Origin: Candidatus Margulisiibacteriota bacterium
GTDB taxonomy: Bacteria; Margulisbacteria; WOR-1; JAKLHX01; JBAZKV01
Direction of reading: 5' to 3'
DNA: 64,000 bases
NCBI GenBank assembly: GCA_041650635.1
Contig: JBAZKV010000003.1
Span: 45,737-109,736 of the forward strand
The position numbers were made by a program, and so were the translations under genes. The notes under the pieces were generated by a model. The model searched no databases, was not told the DNA's origin, and saw nothing but the letters and a program-made list of their open reading frames with translations. Within the stretch, counting starts at the first letter, position 1, and each line of letters starts with the position of its first letter. Of the stretch, positions 33,535 to 42,592 are shown piece by piece.

Positions 33535-34404
33535 GTGCGCCAAATGCAATATTCCGTATCCGTGATTGTCCCCACAAAAAACAGGAAATCGGATCTTGAA
33601 AAATGTCTGAATGCTGTTTATTGCCAGACATATTTGCCTGAAGAAGTGATCGTTGTTGAAGGGGGGAAGAAGGGGAATAAACAATATTTTGAGAGCAGAT
33701 ACAAAGGCTTGAAATATCTGGAGTTCAGAAATAGCACCGGACTTACTCAATCAAAGAATTATGGCATAAAACAATCCAAGGGTGATATTCTGATCTTTCT
33801 TGACGACGATCTTTTTATAGAAAGAGATTTTATTTTTAAAATATTGGAGCTCTTTGAGGAAAAGAGATCGGAAAATATCGGCGGGATATCCGGCAACATT
33901 ATAAATCAAAATACCGAAACGGAAAAAGGCTTATACCGCGTATTAAAAATGGTCTTTTTGATGCCGATGTTCGGGAACGGAGCTTTTAGGATCTCTGGAA
34001 TGCCTACATTTGTCTACGGGGATAAAAACGTTAGGAAGGTAGAATTTATCGCAGGTGGAGTGACCGCCTATAAACGGAAGGTGTTTGAAGAATTTATGTT
34101 TGATGAGAAGCTTATGGGGTACTGTTACGGCGAAGACGCTGATTTTTCATACAGAGTGTCCAGAAAATATGTCAATTATTACACCCCTTTTGCGAAAGCC
34201 GCGCATAAACCGTCGTCTGAAGCGAGGGGCAGGGGAATTAAGTCTCTTCTTGGTAATATCTCCGCGATGATTTACAGAAACAAAAAGAACCTGGGAATAA
34301 AAGGAATGCTTTTTTCTGTGATCGTTGCAATAGGGATGATCATTGAATCCATTTATTTAAAAATGAGAAATTATCCCAGCACTCCCAGGAGCTTCAGATA
34401 CTGA
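33535..34404 (+). CDS. Family 2 glycosyltransferase, last gene of the plus-strand run
   Basis: A 289-residue GT-A enzyme: VIVPTKNRKSDLEKCLNAVY, then the metal site IFLDDDLFIE and the acceptor region YCYGEDADFSYRVS. It begins with GTG 33535 or ATG 33544, and neither has a convincing ribosome site, so the start is uncertain by three residues. Its 3' end overlaps the convergent minus-strand GT4 gene by 34 bases, and a terminator-like hairpin lies 20 bases past its stop. Confidence 0.86.
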   Translation: MRQMQYSVSVIVPTKNRKSDLEKCLNAVYCQTYLPEEVIVVEGGKKGNKQYFESRYKGLKYLEFRNSTGLTQSKNYGIKQSKGDILIFLDDDLFIERDFIFKILELFEEKRSENIGGISGNIINQNTETEKGLYRVLKMVFLMPMFGNGAFRISGMPTFVYGDKNVRKVEFIAGGVTAYKRKVFEEFMFDEKLMGYCYGEDADFSYRVSRKYVNYYTPFAKAAHKPSSEARGRGIKSLLGNISAMIYRNKKNLGIKGMLFSVIVAIGMIIESIYLKMRNYPSTPRSFRY

Positions 34405-35471
34405 TCCGATATCTTTTCTGCGGAAAAATCGCGCGCGCGGTTTTTTAAAAAAATTTCATCACGGCGAGCATCTAAAGACCTTTCAATTGCATCCGCAAGC
34501 GACTTCGTATCCGACTTGGGCGTTATTATTCCGTATTTTCCGTTTTCCAACACTTCTCGTATACCGCCCGGACAATCTGTTGCAACGATCGGAAGTCCAA
34601 GAGCTAGAGCCTCAATCAGCACTATCCCGAACGCCTCATGATCAGATGAAAGCGCAAATACCGAAGATTGTTTCATATAAGGATAAGGGTTTGGATTAAA
34701 ACCTGGGAGATCAACATCCTTAATAATGTTGAGTGCTTTTGCCTTTTCAATAAGCATTTTTCTTTGGCTACCCTCCCCGATAATAAGCAGTTTTGCTTCA
34801 TGGTGTTTTCTAATAATAGAAAAGGCTTCAATGAGGCGTGAGTAATTCTTCTCTTTTTCAATCCTGCCGACAGAAATGATGACAGGCGGATGGCCGGTGC
34901 TGAAAAAACGATGTTCAAATCGGGCAAAGGATTCTTTTGTTATATCTTCTATTGGTACTGGATTGTATATTACATCTATTCTCGTTCTTGGGATCCCCGT
35001 AGTTTTAGAAAAATCTTCCGCGGCAAAATTGGAAACTGCTATGACCTTATAGGCAGCCCAATAAGTCAGCCTGCTTAATAAAGGAAGGAGGCTGAAGGTT
35101 ATCCCTCCGGATTCCTTTAGCTCGGAAATAATGCTGTGCACTCCCAAAATGATATTGGTTTTTGAAAATGAGAGTATCTTGGCGAGCGCGGCAAAAAGAT
35201 TTACTGTTAAAGAGCCGGAGATCAAATAGTCCGGTTTTTCCCTTGCCAAATATCCAATGAGAGCAGGAAGTGCTTTTCTTAGCCGTTTTGCCTTTAGATT
35301 TACAATGTTATATCCGGATCCCTTGGGTATTCTGGGATACACTTCACCTTCAATGTCTGTAAAGACAAGGTCTATCTGTTTTACATGGCTTGACATGGCA
35401 TTTGCAAGAACAAGGAACACTCTTTCTATTCCGCCATATCTTCCTCCGGTCACAAGAAATGCTACTTTCAA
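34371..35471 (-). CDS. Family 4 glycosyltransferase
   Basis: A 366-residue retaining GT-B enzyme. It begins KVAFLVTGGRYGGIERVFLV with the Gly-rich acceptor loop, and VISVGRIEKEKNYSRLIEAF is the linker into the donor domain. SSDHEAFGIVLIEALALG is the E-x7-E donor motif. TTG 35471 has AGGAG at 35484-35480 with eight-base spacing and a TATAAT box just upstream; a GTG at 35489 lies too near that box. It is the only minus-strand gene among the biosynthetic genes, and its 3' end overlaps the plus-strand GT2. Confidence 0.88.
   Translation of the reverse strand: MKVAFLVTGGRYGGIERVFLVLANAMSSHVKQIDLVFTDIEGEVYPRIPKGSGYNIVNLKAKRLRKALPALIGYLAREKPDYLISGSLTVNLFAALAKILSFSKTNIILGVHSIISELKESGGITFSLLPLLSRLTYWAAYKVIAVSNFAAEDFSKTTGIPRTRIDVIYNPVPIEDITKESFARFEHRFFSTGHPPVIISVGRIEKEKNYSRLIEAFSIIRKHHEAKLLIIGEGSQRKMLIEKAKALNIIKDVDLPGFNPNPYPYMKQSSVFALSSDHEAFGIVLIEALALGLPIVATDCPGGIREVLENGKYGIITPKSDTKSLADAIERSLDARRDEIFLKNRARDFSAEKISDQYLKLLGVLG
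34424..34446. terminator. Bidirectional terminator-like hairpin inside a coding region
   Basis: AAAAATCGC (34424-34432), loop GCGC, then GCGGTTTTT (34437-34445) and one more T. The 9-bp stem ends in five A-T pairs, so either strand reads a GC-rich stem followed by a T run. For plus transcription it lies 20 bases after the GT2 stop. For minus transcription it lies within the last 26 codons of the GT4 gene. Good form for a rho-independent site; activity is inferred. Confidence 0.55.
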
Positions 35472-35479
35472 TTTTGCCG

Positions 35480-35484
35480 CTCCT
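35480..35484 (-). promoter_or_regulatory. Shine-Dalgarno AGGAG deciding the TTG start of the minus GT4
   Basis: AGGAG on the minus strand is eight bases before TTG 35471. It supports this rare start over GTG 35489. Confidence 0.6.
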
Positions 35485-35490
35485 GTCACA

Positions 35491-35556
35491 ATTATACATA
35501 ATGTTGGCAGCTATTACTTATTTCATGCCAATATGTTTGTTATAATTACTTATAAT
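35491..35556. promoter_or_regulatory. Divergent promoter region between GT4 (minus) and wzy-like gene (plus)
   Basis: A 90-base AT-rich gap with a minus-strand TATAAT at 35496-35491 and, on the plus strand, an extended -10 TGTTATAAT at 35538-35546 plus a second TATAAT at 35551-35556 just five bases before ATG 35562. The two plus boxes begin a near-direct repeat of ten bases (TATAATTACT / TATAATACCT). I see no convincing -35 box for any of them. Confidence 0.45.
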
Positions 35557-35561
35557 ACCTC

Positions 35562-36770
35562 ATGAATAAACCAGTCATATCTCCCGGCAGGACATATCGT
35601 ATTTTAATCCTGATCCTGATCGCGTTGACACCGATCTTTAATTTGGGGGAGATTCTGGCTTTGCTTAGCAATTCTTTGCGTGTTTCAGATATTTCACTCA
35701 CGCCAATATACATAAAACTTATAAAGGATGCAGGATTTATCGCCATCATTTGCGTCGGCATTTTAAATTATCTCAAGAACAAAAGACTGTTTCTCCATAA
35801 GAATTTTGTGTATTTTATGATATCCATATTGTTTTCCGTCGTTATTTCTGTCATTGCAGGGACCGGGATCTCATATATCCTTTATGGTGCGAGATGGATC
35901 CTTCCGCTTCTGACATTGTTTTTTGTATATAAATATATTGATGAGAGATTTCAGGAAACACTGACCAGGCTTCTTCTATGGCTTTTTTTATTTGCATTCG
36001 TTCTTCAGGTTTGGGAATTGTTCCATTTAAAGACCTGGTTTGGCCCGGGTTTTATGGGGCTAAGTCTGCGGAACCCGGGGTTTTTTATTGCTCCGACATT
36101 GATGGCGGTGTTTGCTTTGTTGACCATGTATTACACATATCACTTTGTAAAGAACAGTTTTATTAAGAATGGGGTCGTATATCTGCTTGGCCCGGCAAGC
36201 GTAATATTAGCCGCGTCCGGCACTGGGCTCATCTCTCTGATGCTGTTCTATTTTGTAAATTTATACTGCTTTACCAGGCAAAAAATGCTGATATTGATCC
36301 TTTCTGTTCTGATAATGTTTTCCGGAGTCATTATGCTTCCCACGCTCACCAATAGAGGGGATATCTATAAGTCTTTTTATGCGCGGGTTGGAATAATGGG
36401 GGATAGTATCGGTTTTCAAAATCTGGTCCTATCCCAGAAATTCGGGATGGCGTCAAATGTGGCATCCACCGCAAAAAGGATGTCAACGGATGATGATGGT
36501 GCTTCTTTTGTTGCCGATTCTACGGTAACATCGATCGCGTATAACTCCGGATTGTTCTCTCTGGTCCTGTTCTTTTCGTTTGCCCTGGGTCTGTTTCTCA
36601 AGAGGCAAATATGTTTTCATCTGTGGGCAATATATCTGCCTTTTATGATGACTAATATTCTATTTGAGTCTTTTCCCGCTAATCTTTTGTTTGTGGTGAA
36701 TATGGCTTATTTTTATTATCTGAAACAGCAAAACAGGCAGAGGTTGCTGTCAAAGAGCGTGAGCAAATGA
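35562..36770 (+). CDS. O-antigen polymerase/ligase-like membrane protein (Wzy type)
   Basis: A 402-residue polytopic membrane protein with about ten hydrophobic spans (for example ILILILIALTPIF, FVYFMISILFSVVISVIAG, LLLWLFLFAFVLQVW, APTLMAVFALLTMYY, MLILILSVLIMFSG, LVLFFSFALGLFL) and a periplasmic-type loop between ~residues 265 and 325. This topology and the surrounding glycan genes fit Wzy or an O-antigen ligase. The two cannot be separated by sequence reading. No ribosome site precedes the ATG, and a TATAAT ends five bases upstream. It starts the second plus-strand block. Confidence 0.8.
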   Translation: MNKPVISPGRTYRILILILIALTPIFNLGEILALLSNSLRVSDISLTPIYIKLIKDAGFIAIICVGILNYLKNKRLFLHKNFVYFMISILFSVVISVIAGTGISYILYGARWILPLLTLFFVYKYIDERFQETLTRLLLWLFLFAFVLQVWELFHLKTWFGPGFMGLSLRNPGFFIAPTLMAVFALLTMYYTYHFVKNSFIKNGVVYLLGPASVILAASGTGLISLMLFYFVNLYCFTRQKMLILILSVLIMFSGVIMLPTLTNRGDIYKSFYARVGIMGDSIGFQNLVLSQKFGMASNVASTAKRMSTDDDGASFVADSTVTSIAYNSGLFSLVLFFSFALGLFLKRQICFHLWAIYLPFMMTNILFESFPANLLFVVNMAYFYYLKQQNRQRLLSKSVSK

Positions 36771-37921
36771 AAAAATTAAAGATAATGCAGGTGATCCAGT
36801 TCTTTTCTCCGGAGATGGGAGGCTCGGTGGGCAATGTCTTTGGGCTTTCAAAAACGCTGGCAAAAATGGGGCATGAGGTCACTATCTGCACAACAGACTT
36901 TGCTTTTGACGAAGGCTATGCTAAAGAGCTAAAAGGAGTTGAAGTTAAAAAGTTCGCGTCAAAATTCGGCAAATACAGATATACCCCGGAAATGAAAGAC
37001 TGGCTGGAGCAAGAGACAAAAAATTATGATGTTCTTCACTTGAATAATTATTGGGGATATCAAAACATGATATCTTCTGCTGCAGCTACAAGAGCGGGTG
37101 TCCCATATGTTGTTTCTCCGCACGGCAGCATTCCTATAATAATGAACGGTTTTATCAAGAAGTATCTGTTTGATATTATTTTCGGGGCAAGGATACTTAG
37201 GAACGCCAGCAGGGTGATAGGCGTTTCTGACCTGGAAAGGCGACAGATAGCGTCAAAAGGCGTTCCTGACAGCAAGATCGTCACAATATCAAATGCCGTA
37301 ATACTTCCTCCGGAGGATATCAAGGACGGACAAGAGTTTAGGAAAAGATACGGCATACCGGAAGACAAAACAATTCTTCTATATCTTGGAAGGGTACACA
37401 AAAGAAAGGGAGTTGACATATTGATCAAAGCGTTCTCAAAACTGTTGAAAGATAACTATAACGCCATTTTGATCATAACAGGGCCGGACGACGGTTTTAC
37501 AAAAGGGGCCGAGGCCTTGATCAAAGAACTAGGGATAGAAAAAGATGTGCTTGTGACGGGGCCGCTTTACGGCAGGGACAAATATCTTGCCTATTACGCC
37601 GCGGACATATATGTCCTTAATTCAAGCTATGAGATCTTCGGAAATACGATACTGGAAGCATGTTCCTGCGGCACTCCGGTGGTGATCAATGACAAAGGTG
37701 GAATAGCCGGCGTTGTTAAGGACAATTGCGGTGAAGTTGCTCGGTATGATGATGAAGACCTTGCACAAAAGATCAAACTGCTTCTGGATTCTCCGCAAAA
37801 ACGCGCTGCTTACGGTGAAAAAGGCTATAAGATGGTCAGAGATAATTTTACATGGGATAAGATCGCAAAACTGTACGAATCAGTATATATAGAAGTTACC
37901 TGTTCAAAACGCCCCTTTTGA
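36767..37921 (+). CDS. Family 4 glycosyltransferase
   Basis: A 384-residue GT-B retaining enzyme. MQVIQFFSPEMGGSVGNVF is the acceptor loop, YLGRVHKRKGVDILIKAF the inter-domain segment, and NSSYEIFGNTILEACSCG the E-x7-E donor motif. It overlaps the wzy-like gene by four bases. Sugar specificity is not deducible. Confidence 0.9.
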   Translation: MKKLKIMQVIQFFSPEMGGSVGNVFGLSKTLAKMGHEVTICTTDFAFDEGYAKELKGVEVKKFASKFGKYRYTPEMKDWLEQETKNYDVLHLNNYWGYQNMISSAAATRAGVPYVVSPHGSIPIIMNGFIKKYLFDIIFGARILRNASRVIGVSDLERRQIASKGVPDSKIVTISNAVILPPEDIKDGQEFRKRYGIPEDKTILLYLGRVHKRKGVDILIKAFSKLLKDNYNAILIITGPDDGFTKGAEALIKELGIEKDVLVTGPLYGRDKYLAYYAADIYVLNSSYEIFGNTILEACSCGTPVVINDKGGIAGVVKDNCGEVARYDDEDLAQKIKLLLDSPQKRAAYGEKGYKMVRDNFTWDKIAKLYESVYIEVTCSKRPF

Positions 37922-37925
37922 TTAG

Positions 37926-37934
37926 TGATATAAT
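37926..37934 (+). promoter_or_regulatory. Extended -10 promoter TGATATAAT before the DUF362 gene
   Basis: TG-A-TATAAT ends 11 bases before ATG 37946 in a 24-base gap. There is no recognisable ribosome site between it and the ATG. Transcription from here would give a leader of only a few bases. Confidence 0.4.
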
Positions 37935-37945
37935 AATATTCATAA

Positions 37946-38926
37946 ATGAGCAAGTTCTTTATCAAAAAGACCTCCGCTGCGTCATTATTTGAGGACATAC
38001 GCGCGGGTATGGAATGGGCAGGGTATAAAAACCTCATAAAAAACGGCTCAAAAGTCGTTCTTAAGCCAAACTACACTTATCCCGGATACAAAGAAGGTGT
38101 TACAACTTCAACCCCGGTTCTTGAAGCCGCGGTTAGAGCGCTAAAGGATATAACTGACGATATAACGATAGTTGAATCTGACGGCGGCAACAAAGCCTGG
38201 GCAACTGAAACGGCCTTCAAACACCACTGCCTTCCCGAATTGCAGAAAAAATACGGGGTAAAGCTGGTCAATCTTACTAAATCCCCGCTGCGAACGGTTG
38301 AAATAAAGATAGGCAGAAGAATTGTAAAAATAGAGCTCCCGATCCTTTTATTGGACCAGGCGGACACCTTTATAACAGTTCCGGTACCTAAAATACACAT
38401 GATGACAGGATACACCGGAGCTATTAAGAACCAGTGGGGCTGTATACCGGGAGTTATGCGGCTGTATTATCATTCGGATTTCAGCGAAATAATAAATGCC
38501 ATCAATAAGTTGTTCAATATAAAAATGGCCGTATATGACGGGACTTTTATGCTCAACAGGAGCGGTCCGATGTTTGGCGATTCAATAAAGATGGATATTG
38601 TGGCGGTTACGGACGATCACGCGGCTGGAGACCTTGTCATGACGAATATTATGGGTATCAGGTCCGATAACATCGAGCATTTTAATGTCGCAAAGAAAAA
38701 AGGGATAATGCCAAAAGACATAAGCGCAGTTACATTCAATGATGATATCTCAAAATTCAAGACGGTCAAGTTCTACTTAAAAAGAACGCTTCACAACTAC
38801 GGGGCTCTGGTGCTGTTCAAGAGCAGACTTGCCAATCAGATATTCTACGGAACATTCGTGTCAAAATTCCTGCAGAGGGTCAACAGGCTGATCAAGGGAA
38901 ATAAATTCAAGATCGAGCAGTATTGA
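37946..38926 (+). CDS. DUF362 domain protein
   Basis: A 326-residue DUF362 protein: NGSKVVLKPNYTYPGYKEGVTTSTPVLEAA opens the domain (in parts), followed by ITIVESDGGNKAW, TFITVPVPKIHMMTGYTGAIKNQWG and VAVTDDHAAGDLVMTNIMG. It lacks the ferredoxin-type cysteine cluster that some DUF362 proteins carry, and has few cysteines. Function of the family is poorly defined; some members are linked to metal or sugar metabolism. It is followed by a radical SAM enzyme. Confidence 0.82.
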   Translation: MSKFFIKKTSAASLFEDIRAGMEWAGYKNLIKNGSKVVLKPNYTYPGYKEGVTTSTPVLEAAVRALKDITDDITIVESDGGNKAWATETAFKHHCLPELQKKYGVKLVNLTKSPLRTVEIKIGRRIVKIELPILLLDQADTFITVPVPKIHMMTGYTGAIKNQWGCIPGVMRLYYHSDFSEIINAINKLFNIKMAVYDGTFMLNRSGPMFGDSIKMDIVAVTDDHAAGDLVMTNIMGIRSDNIEHFNVAKKKGIMPKDISAVTFNDDISKFKTVKFYLKRTLHNYGALVLFKSRLANQIFYGTFVSKFLQRVNRLIKGNKFKIEQY

Positions 38927-38939
38927 TATAGGGGTAATA

Positions 38940-40427
38940 ATGCGGATTTTATTGATAGATCCTCCATTTAAGGTCTTTACGGGATACGCGAACAATTTTT
39001 TCCCGATCGGCCTGGCCATACTGGCCGCTGTCCTTACAAAAGAAGGGCATGAGGTCAAGGTCCTTGAAGTCGATAAGATCACAATGACCAATGACATCAA
39101 CTACAGCGACGAGTACAAGCGGCTTCAACTCTATGTGGATGGCATCAACAATGATCATCATCATATCTGGGGGGACATCAAAAAATATCTGGAGGAATTC
39201 CGGCCTGATGTCATAGGTCTTACGGTCATGACCCAGAAACTGGGGGCAGCCGTCAAGCTGGCGCAAATCTGCAAGAAATGGGATGCTTCTGTTCCCGTCA
39301 TCGTAGGAGGAGCCCATCCGACACTTGATCCGGAACAGGTCTTGTCAAGCAACGATATAGATTTTGCCGTTAGAGGCGAGGGGGAGCTGGTTCTGCCTCA
39401 ATTAATGAAGGCTATTGCGGCCAAGAGCGGATTTTCGGGGATCGGGTCACTTTCATATAAAAAAGACGGAAAGGTCATCAACAACCCCAATTGCGCTCTG
39501 ATCGAAGATCTTGATATTGTTCCGCTTCCTGCGCGCGAACTCTTGATGAACGCCCAAAATTATTCATCAGAGGATATGGGAGTTATAATGACCACCAGGG
39601 GTTGCCCCTACGGCTGCACCTATTGTTTTCATATGTGGGCAAGAAGGGTAAGATACAGATCTATTGACAGCGTGATAAAAGAGATCAAACTTGTAAAAAC
39701 CAACTACGGGACAAGACAGTTCGCTTTTAAAGACGATACATTTACAATAAACAGAAAAAGACTGTTCGAGCTTTTGCAGCGGATGATAGATGAAAAGCTG
39801 AACATAAACTGGGAGTGCACTACCAGAGTGGATGTTCTTGACGAAGAGATGCTCAAAAAGATGATCGAGGCGGGGTGCAATGTGGTCAAGATAGGAGTTG
39901 AGACCGGAAGCCCAAAGATACTTAAAGAGACAAATAAGGGCGTGACCATGGAGCAGATCAGAAAAGCCGCGGCGCTGCTGAACAAATACAATGTTTTTTG
40001 GAGCGCATATTTTATGATGGGGCTTCCTCAAGAAACTGAAGAGGATATCCGCAGCACATACACTTTTATGAAAGAATTAAACCCTTATTACGCGGGGCTT
40101 GGCGTCTATAACCCGATGCCGGAAACGGAACTGTACGATACTGGCGTAAAGATGGGGCTTTTGTATGAAAAAGTGGGGCTGGACCACTTTTTCAAGGTAA
40201 ATCCCAAAGACATGTATTTTAAAGACCCTAAAAAGAGAGTGGCGCAAATCGATAATGAAAAATTTGAAAAACTTGCGAATTTTATGATGGATGCATTTCA
40301 CAAGCACAATACAAAGATGATCAACCTTGTCCGCCGGGGTTGGGCAAGAAGAAGGGCATACAGGTCGGAGCCAAAAATGTTGGCTTCAGATATAAGAAAG
40401 GTAATCAAATGGGTGGTTAAAGTATGA
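38940..40427 (+). CDS. B12-binding domain radical SAM enzyme
   Basis: A 495-residue BchE-type enzyme. The N-terminal cobalamin-binding Rossmann part begins ILLIDPPFKVFTGY, and includes DVIGLTVMTQKLGAAVK and VPVIVGGAHPTLDPE. The radical SAM core has the 4Fe-4S motif C222-x3-C226-x2-C229 in TRGCPYGCTYCF, then AFKDDTFTINRKR and GVETGSPKILKETNKG. Typical reactions are C-methylation or cyclisation at unreactive carbon. With DUF362 before it and a bi-domain oxidoreductase after it, a modified sugar or lipid carrier is a plausible substrate. ATG 38940 has AGGGG upstream. Confidence 0.9.
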   Translation: MRILLIDPPFKVFTGYANNFFPIGLAILAAVLTKEGHEVKVLEVDKITMTNDINYSDEYKRLQLYVDGINNDHHHIWGDIKKYLEEFRPDVIGLTVMTQKLGAAVKLAQICKKWDASVPVIVGGAHPTLDPEQVLSSNDIDFAVRGEGELVLPQLMKAIAAKSGFSGIGSLSYKKDGKVINNPNCALIEDLDIVPLPARELLMNAQNYSSEDMGVIMTTRGCPYGCTYCFHMWARRVRYRSIDSVIKEIKLVKTNYGTRQFAFKDDTFTINRKRLFELLQRMIDEKLNINWECTTRVDVLDEEMLKKMIEAGCNVVKIGVETGSPKILKETNKGVTMEQIRKAAALLNKYNVFWSAYFMMGLPQETEEDIRSTYTFMKELNPYYAGLGVYNPMPETELYDTGVKMGLLYEKVGLDHFFKVNPKDMYFKDPKKRVAQIDNEKFEKLANFMMDAFHKHNTKMINLVRRGWARRRAYRSEPKMLASDIRKVIKWVVKV

Positions 40428-42592
40428 AACAGATAATCCAGAACTATAAGTCAGGAGAGCTCCAGCTTGTGGAAGTCCCGGACCCGATACTCCTTCCGGG
40501 AGGAATGATCCTTGATACAAGGAATTCGCTTGTAAGCGTTGGCACTGAAAAACTGATGATAGATTTTGCCAAAAAAGGATACCTGGGAAAGGCCCTTGGC
40601 AGGCCCGATCTGGTCAAGATGGTGATAAACAAGATCAAGGTTGACGGGTTGATGGAAGCCTACAAAGCCTCCATGAGCAGGCTGGACTCACCGGTGCCTT
40701 TGGGCTACAGCTGCTGCGGAAGCGTTATAAAGGTCGCCGACGGAGTCCCTGGTGTCGCAGAAGGGGACCGGGTCGCATGCTATAGCGAACCCTACGCGTC
40801 ACACGCCGAATATAACTTTGTACCCAAGAACCTGTTCGTAAAGATACCGGAAAATGTCTCCTTTGAGGAAGCCTCTTTCGTTGGGCTTGGCGCTATCGCT
40901 TTGAACGCGATAAGAGTTGCGAACCTGTCGTTCGGTGAAAATGTTGCCGTCATCGGTCTGGGCCTTCTTGGCCAGCTGACCGTGCAGATGCTAAAGGCTT
41001 TTGGCTGCAAGGTTATAGGAATTGATATAAGCGAGTCAAAAGTAAAGATGGCGTTTGAAGCAGGCTGCGATAAAACTGCCGTTATCGGCCGTGACGACAT
41101 TTCGCAGGCTGTTCTTGATTTTACGGGCGGTGTTGGAGCCGACGCGGTAATAATAATGGCCGGTTCCCAGGACAATAAACCGATAGAGCTTGCTGCAGAA
41201 CTGAGCCGCGACCACGGCAGGATAGTTGCCTGCGGAATGATCTCCCTTGATGTTCCCAGGCAGGATTTTTTTAAGAAAGAATTGAGCGTTATTGTTTCCC
41301 GCGCAACGGGTCCGGGTAAGTTTGACCCTCTTTATGAATCCAAAGGCATTGATTATCCTCTGCCGTATGTAAGATGGACCACCCAGAGGAATATGGAATA
41401 TTTCCTGACCCTTATCAGCCAAAAAAAAGTAAATGTAAAAGGACTTATCTCCCACAGATTTACCATCGACAATGCTCTTGATGCCTATGACATGATCTTA
41501 AAGGGCAAAGAGCCGTATTTGGGGGTCATACTGGAATATCCTAAACAGCTTAAAAAGGAAACAAGGTCCGTTAAGCTGGACCTTCCGGGGCGCAAAAAGG
41601 CATCATCTAATCCTTTAAAGAAAGTCGGGGTCGGTCTTATCGGCGCCGGACTTCACGCTAATACGGGGATACTTCCGTCAATAAAGAAGATCAAGAATAT
41701 CGAGCTTGTCTGTCTTGCGGATGCGGACGGTTATAAAGCACAACACACGGCCAGAAAATACGGGTTCAAATATGTTGTTTCCGATTATAAAGAAATGCTG
41801 AAAGATCCAGCGGTAAACTGTGTTCTTATAGCCGTACGCCACAATCTTCACGCAAGGATGGCAATAGACTGCCTTAACGCGGGTAAAAATGTTTTTGTCG
41901 AAAAACCACTTGCGATGAATGAAGAAGAACTCAGGCAGATAGCAAAAGCTTATAACTCCCATCCCGGGCTCGTATTCATGGTGGGGTTTAATAGGCGTTT
42001 TTCTCCGTTCGCTCAAAAAGCAAAGGCTCTTCTGGCGGGAGCCGACAATATGGTCATAAACTGCAGGGTGAATGCGGGTTTTGTTCCCAAAGACAGCTGG
42101 GTGCATGATTCAGGCGAAGGCGGGGGCCGCGTGATAGGGGAGGCCTGCCATTTTGTTGACCTGGTCCAGTTTTTGGCCGGGTCCCTGCCGGTCAGCGTCT
42201 TTGCGCAGAACACGTCCGATAACGGTGAAGACAACCTGATAATCTCTTTAAAAATGAAGAACGGTTCTGTTGCAACTATCCTTTATGCCTCACAGGGCGA
42301 CAGGCTGCTGCCAAGGGAAAGGGTTGAGGTGTTCAGCAAGAAATCGGTTTGCGTCATCGATAATTTTAAGAACTTCTTTTTTGCAAAAGAAGGAAAAAGC
42401 CAGAAGAAAAAGTCTTTCAACCTTGACAGGGGCTTTGACGCGGAATTCAAAGCTTTGTTTGATGCGATATTGAACGGAAGCGGCAATCCTGTGGATTTTG
42501 AGGAGTACATGTATACTACGCTGGTCACTTTTAAGGCCATTGAATCGCTAAAGACAAAACAGCTTCAAGCAATTGAAGGCCTTCTTGAATGA
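40424..42592 (+). CDS. Bi-domain oxidoreductase: MDR alcohol dehydrogenase fused to Gfo/Idh/MocA
   Basis: A 722-residue fusion. Residues 1-~390 are a zinc-MDR (PLGYSCCGSVIKVADGV, VAVIGLGLLGQLTVQMLKAFG). From ~398 a Gfo/Idh/MocA protein starts with VGLIGAGLHANTG and has AVRHNLHARMAIDCL and the conserved NVFVEKPLAM. This exact fusion recurs in O-antigen and capsule loci, often beside a heparinase-like gene, which is absent here. It overlaps both neighbours by four bases. Likely redox chemistry on a nucleotide-linked sugar, possibly a C3 oxidation/reduction; substrate unknown. Confidence 0.9.
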   Translation: MKQIIQNYKSGELQLVEVPDPILLPGGMILDTRNSLVSVGTEKLMIDFAKKGYLGKALGRPDLVKMVINKIKVDGLMEAYKASMSRLDSPVPLGYSCCGSVIKVADGVPGVAEGDRVACYSEPYASHAEYNFVPKNLFVKIPENVSFEEASFVGLGAIALNAIRVANLSFGENVAVIGLGLLGQLTVQMLKAFGCKVIGIDISESKVKMAFEAGCDKTAVIGRDDISQAVLDFTGGVGADAVIIMAGSQDNKPIELAAELSRDHGRIVACGMISLDVPRQDFFKKELSVIVSRATGPGKFDPLYESKGIDYPLPYVRWTTQRNMEYFLTLISQKKVNVKGLISHRFTIDNALDAYDMILKGKEPYLGVILEYPKQLKKETRSVKLDLPGRKKASSNPLKKVGVGLIGAGLHANTGILPSIKKIKNIELVCLADADGYKAQHTARKYGFKYVVSDYKEMLKDPAVNCVLIAVRHNLHARMAIDCLNAGKNVFVEKPLAMNEEELRQIAKAYNSHPGLVFMVGFNRRFSPFAQKAKALLAGADNMVINCRVNAGFVPKDSWVHDSGEGGGRVIGEACHFVDLVQFLAGSLPVSVFAQNTSDNGEDNLIISLKMKNGSVATILYASQGDRLLPRERVEVFSKKSVCVIDNFKNFFFAKEGKSQKKKSFNLDRGFDAEFKALFDAILNGSGNPVDFEEYMYTTLVTFKAIESLKTKQLQAIEGLLE

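Noticed and set aside
35487..35489. GTG 35489 as start of the minus-strand GT4
   Set aside because: It lies directly beside the -10 box, before the predicted transcription start, and has no ribosome site. TTG 35471 has AGGAG at good spacing.
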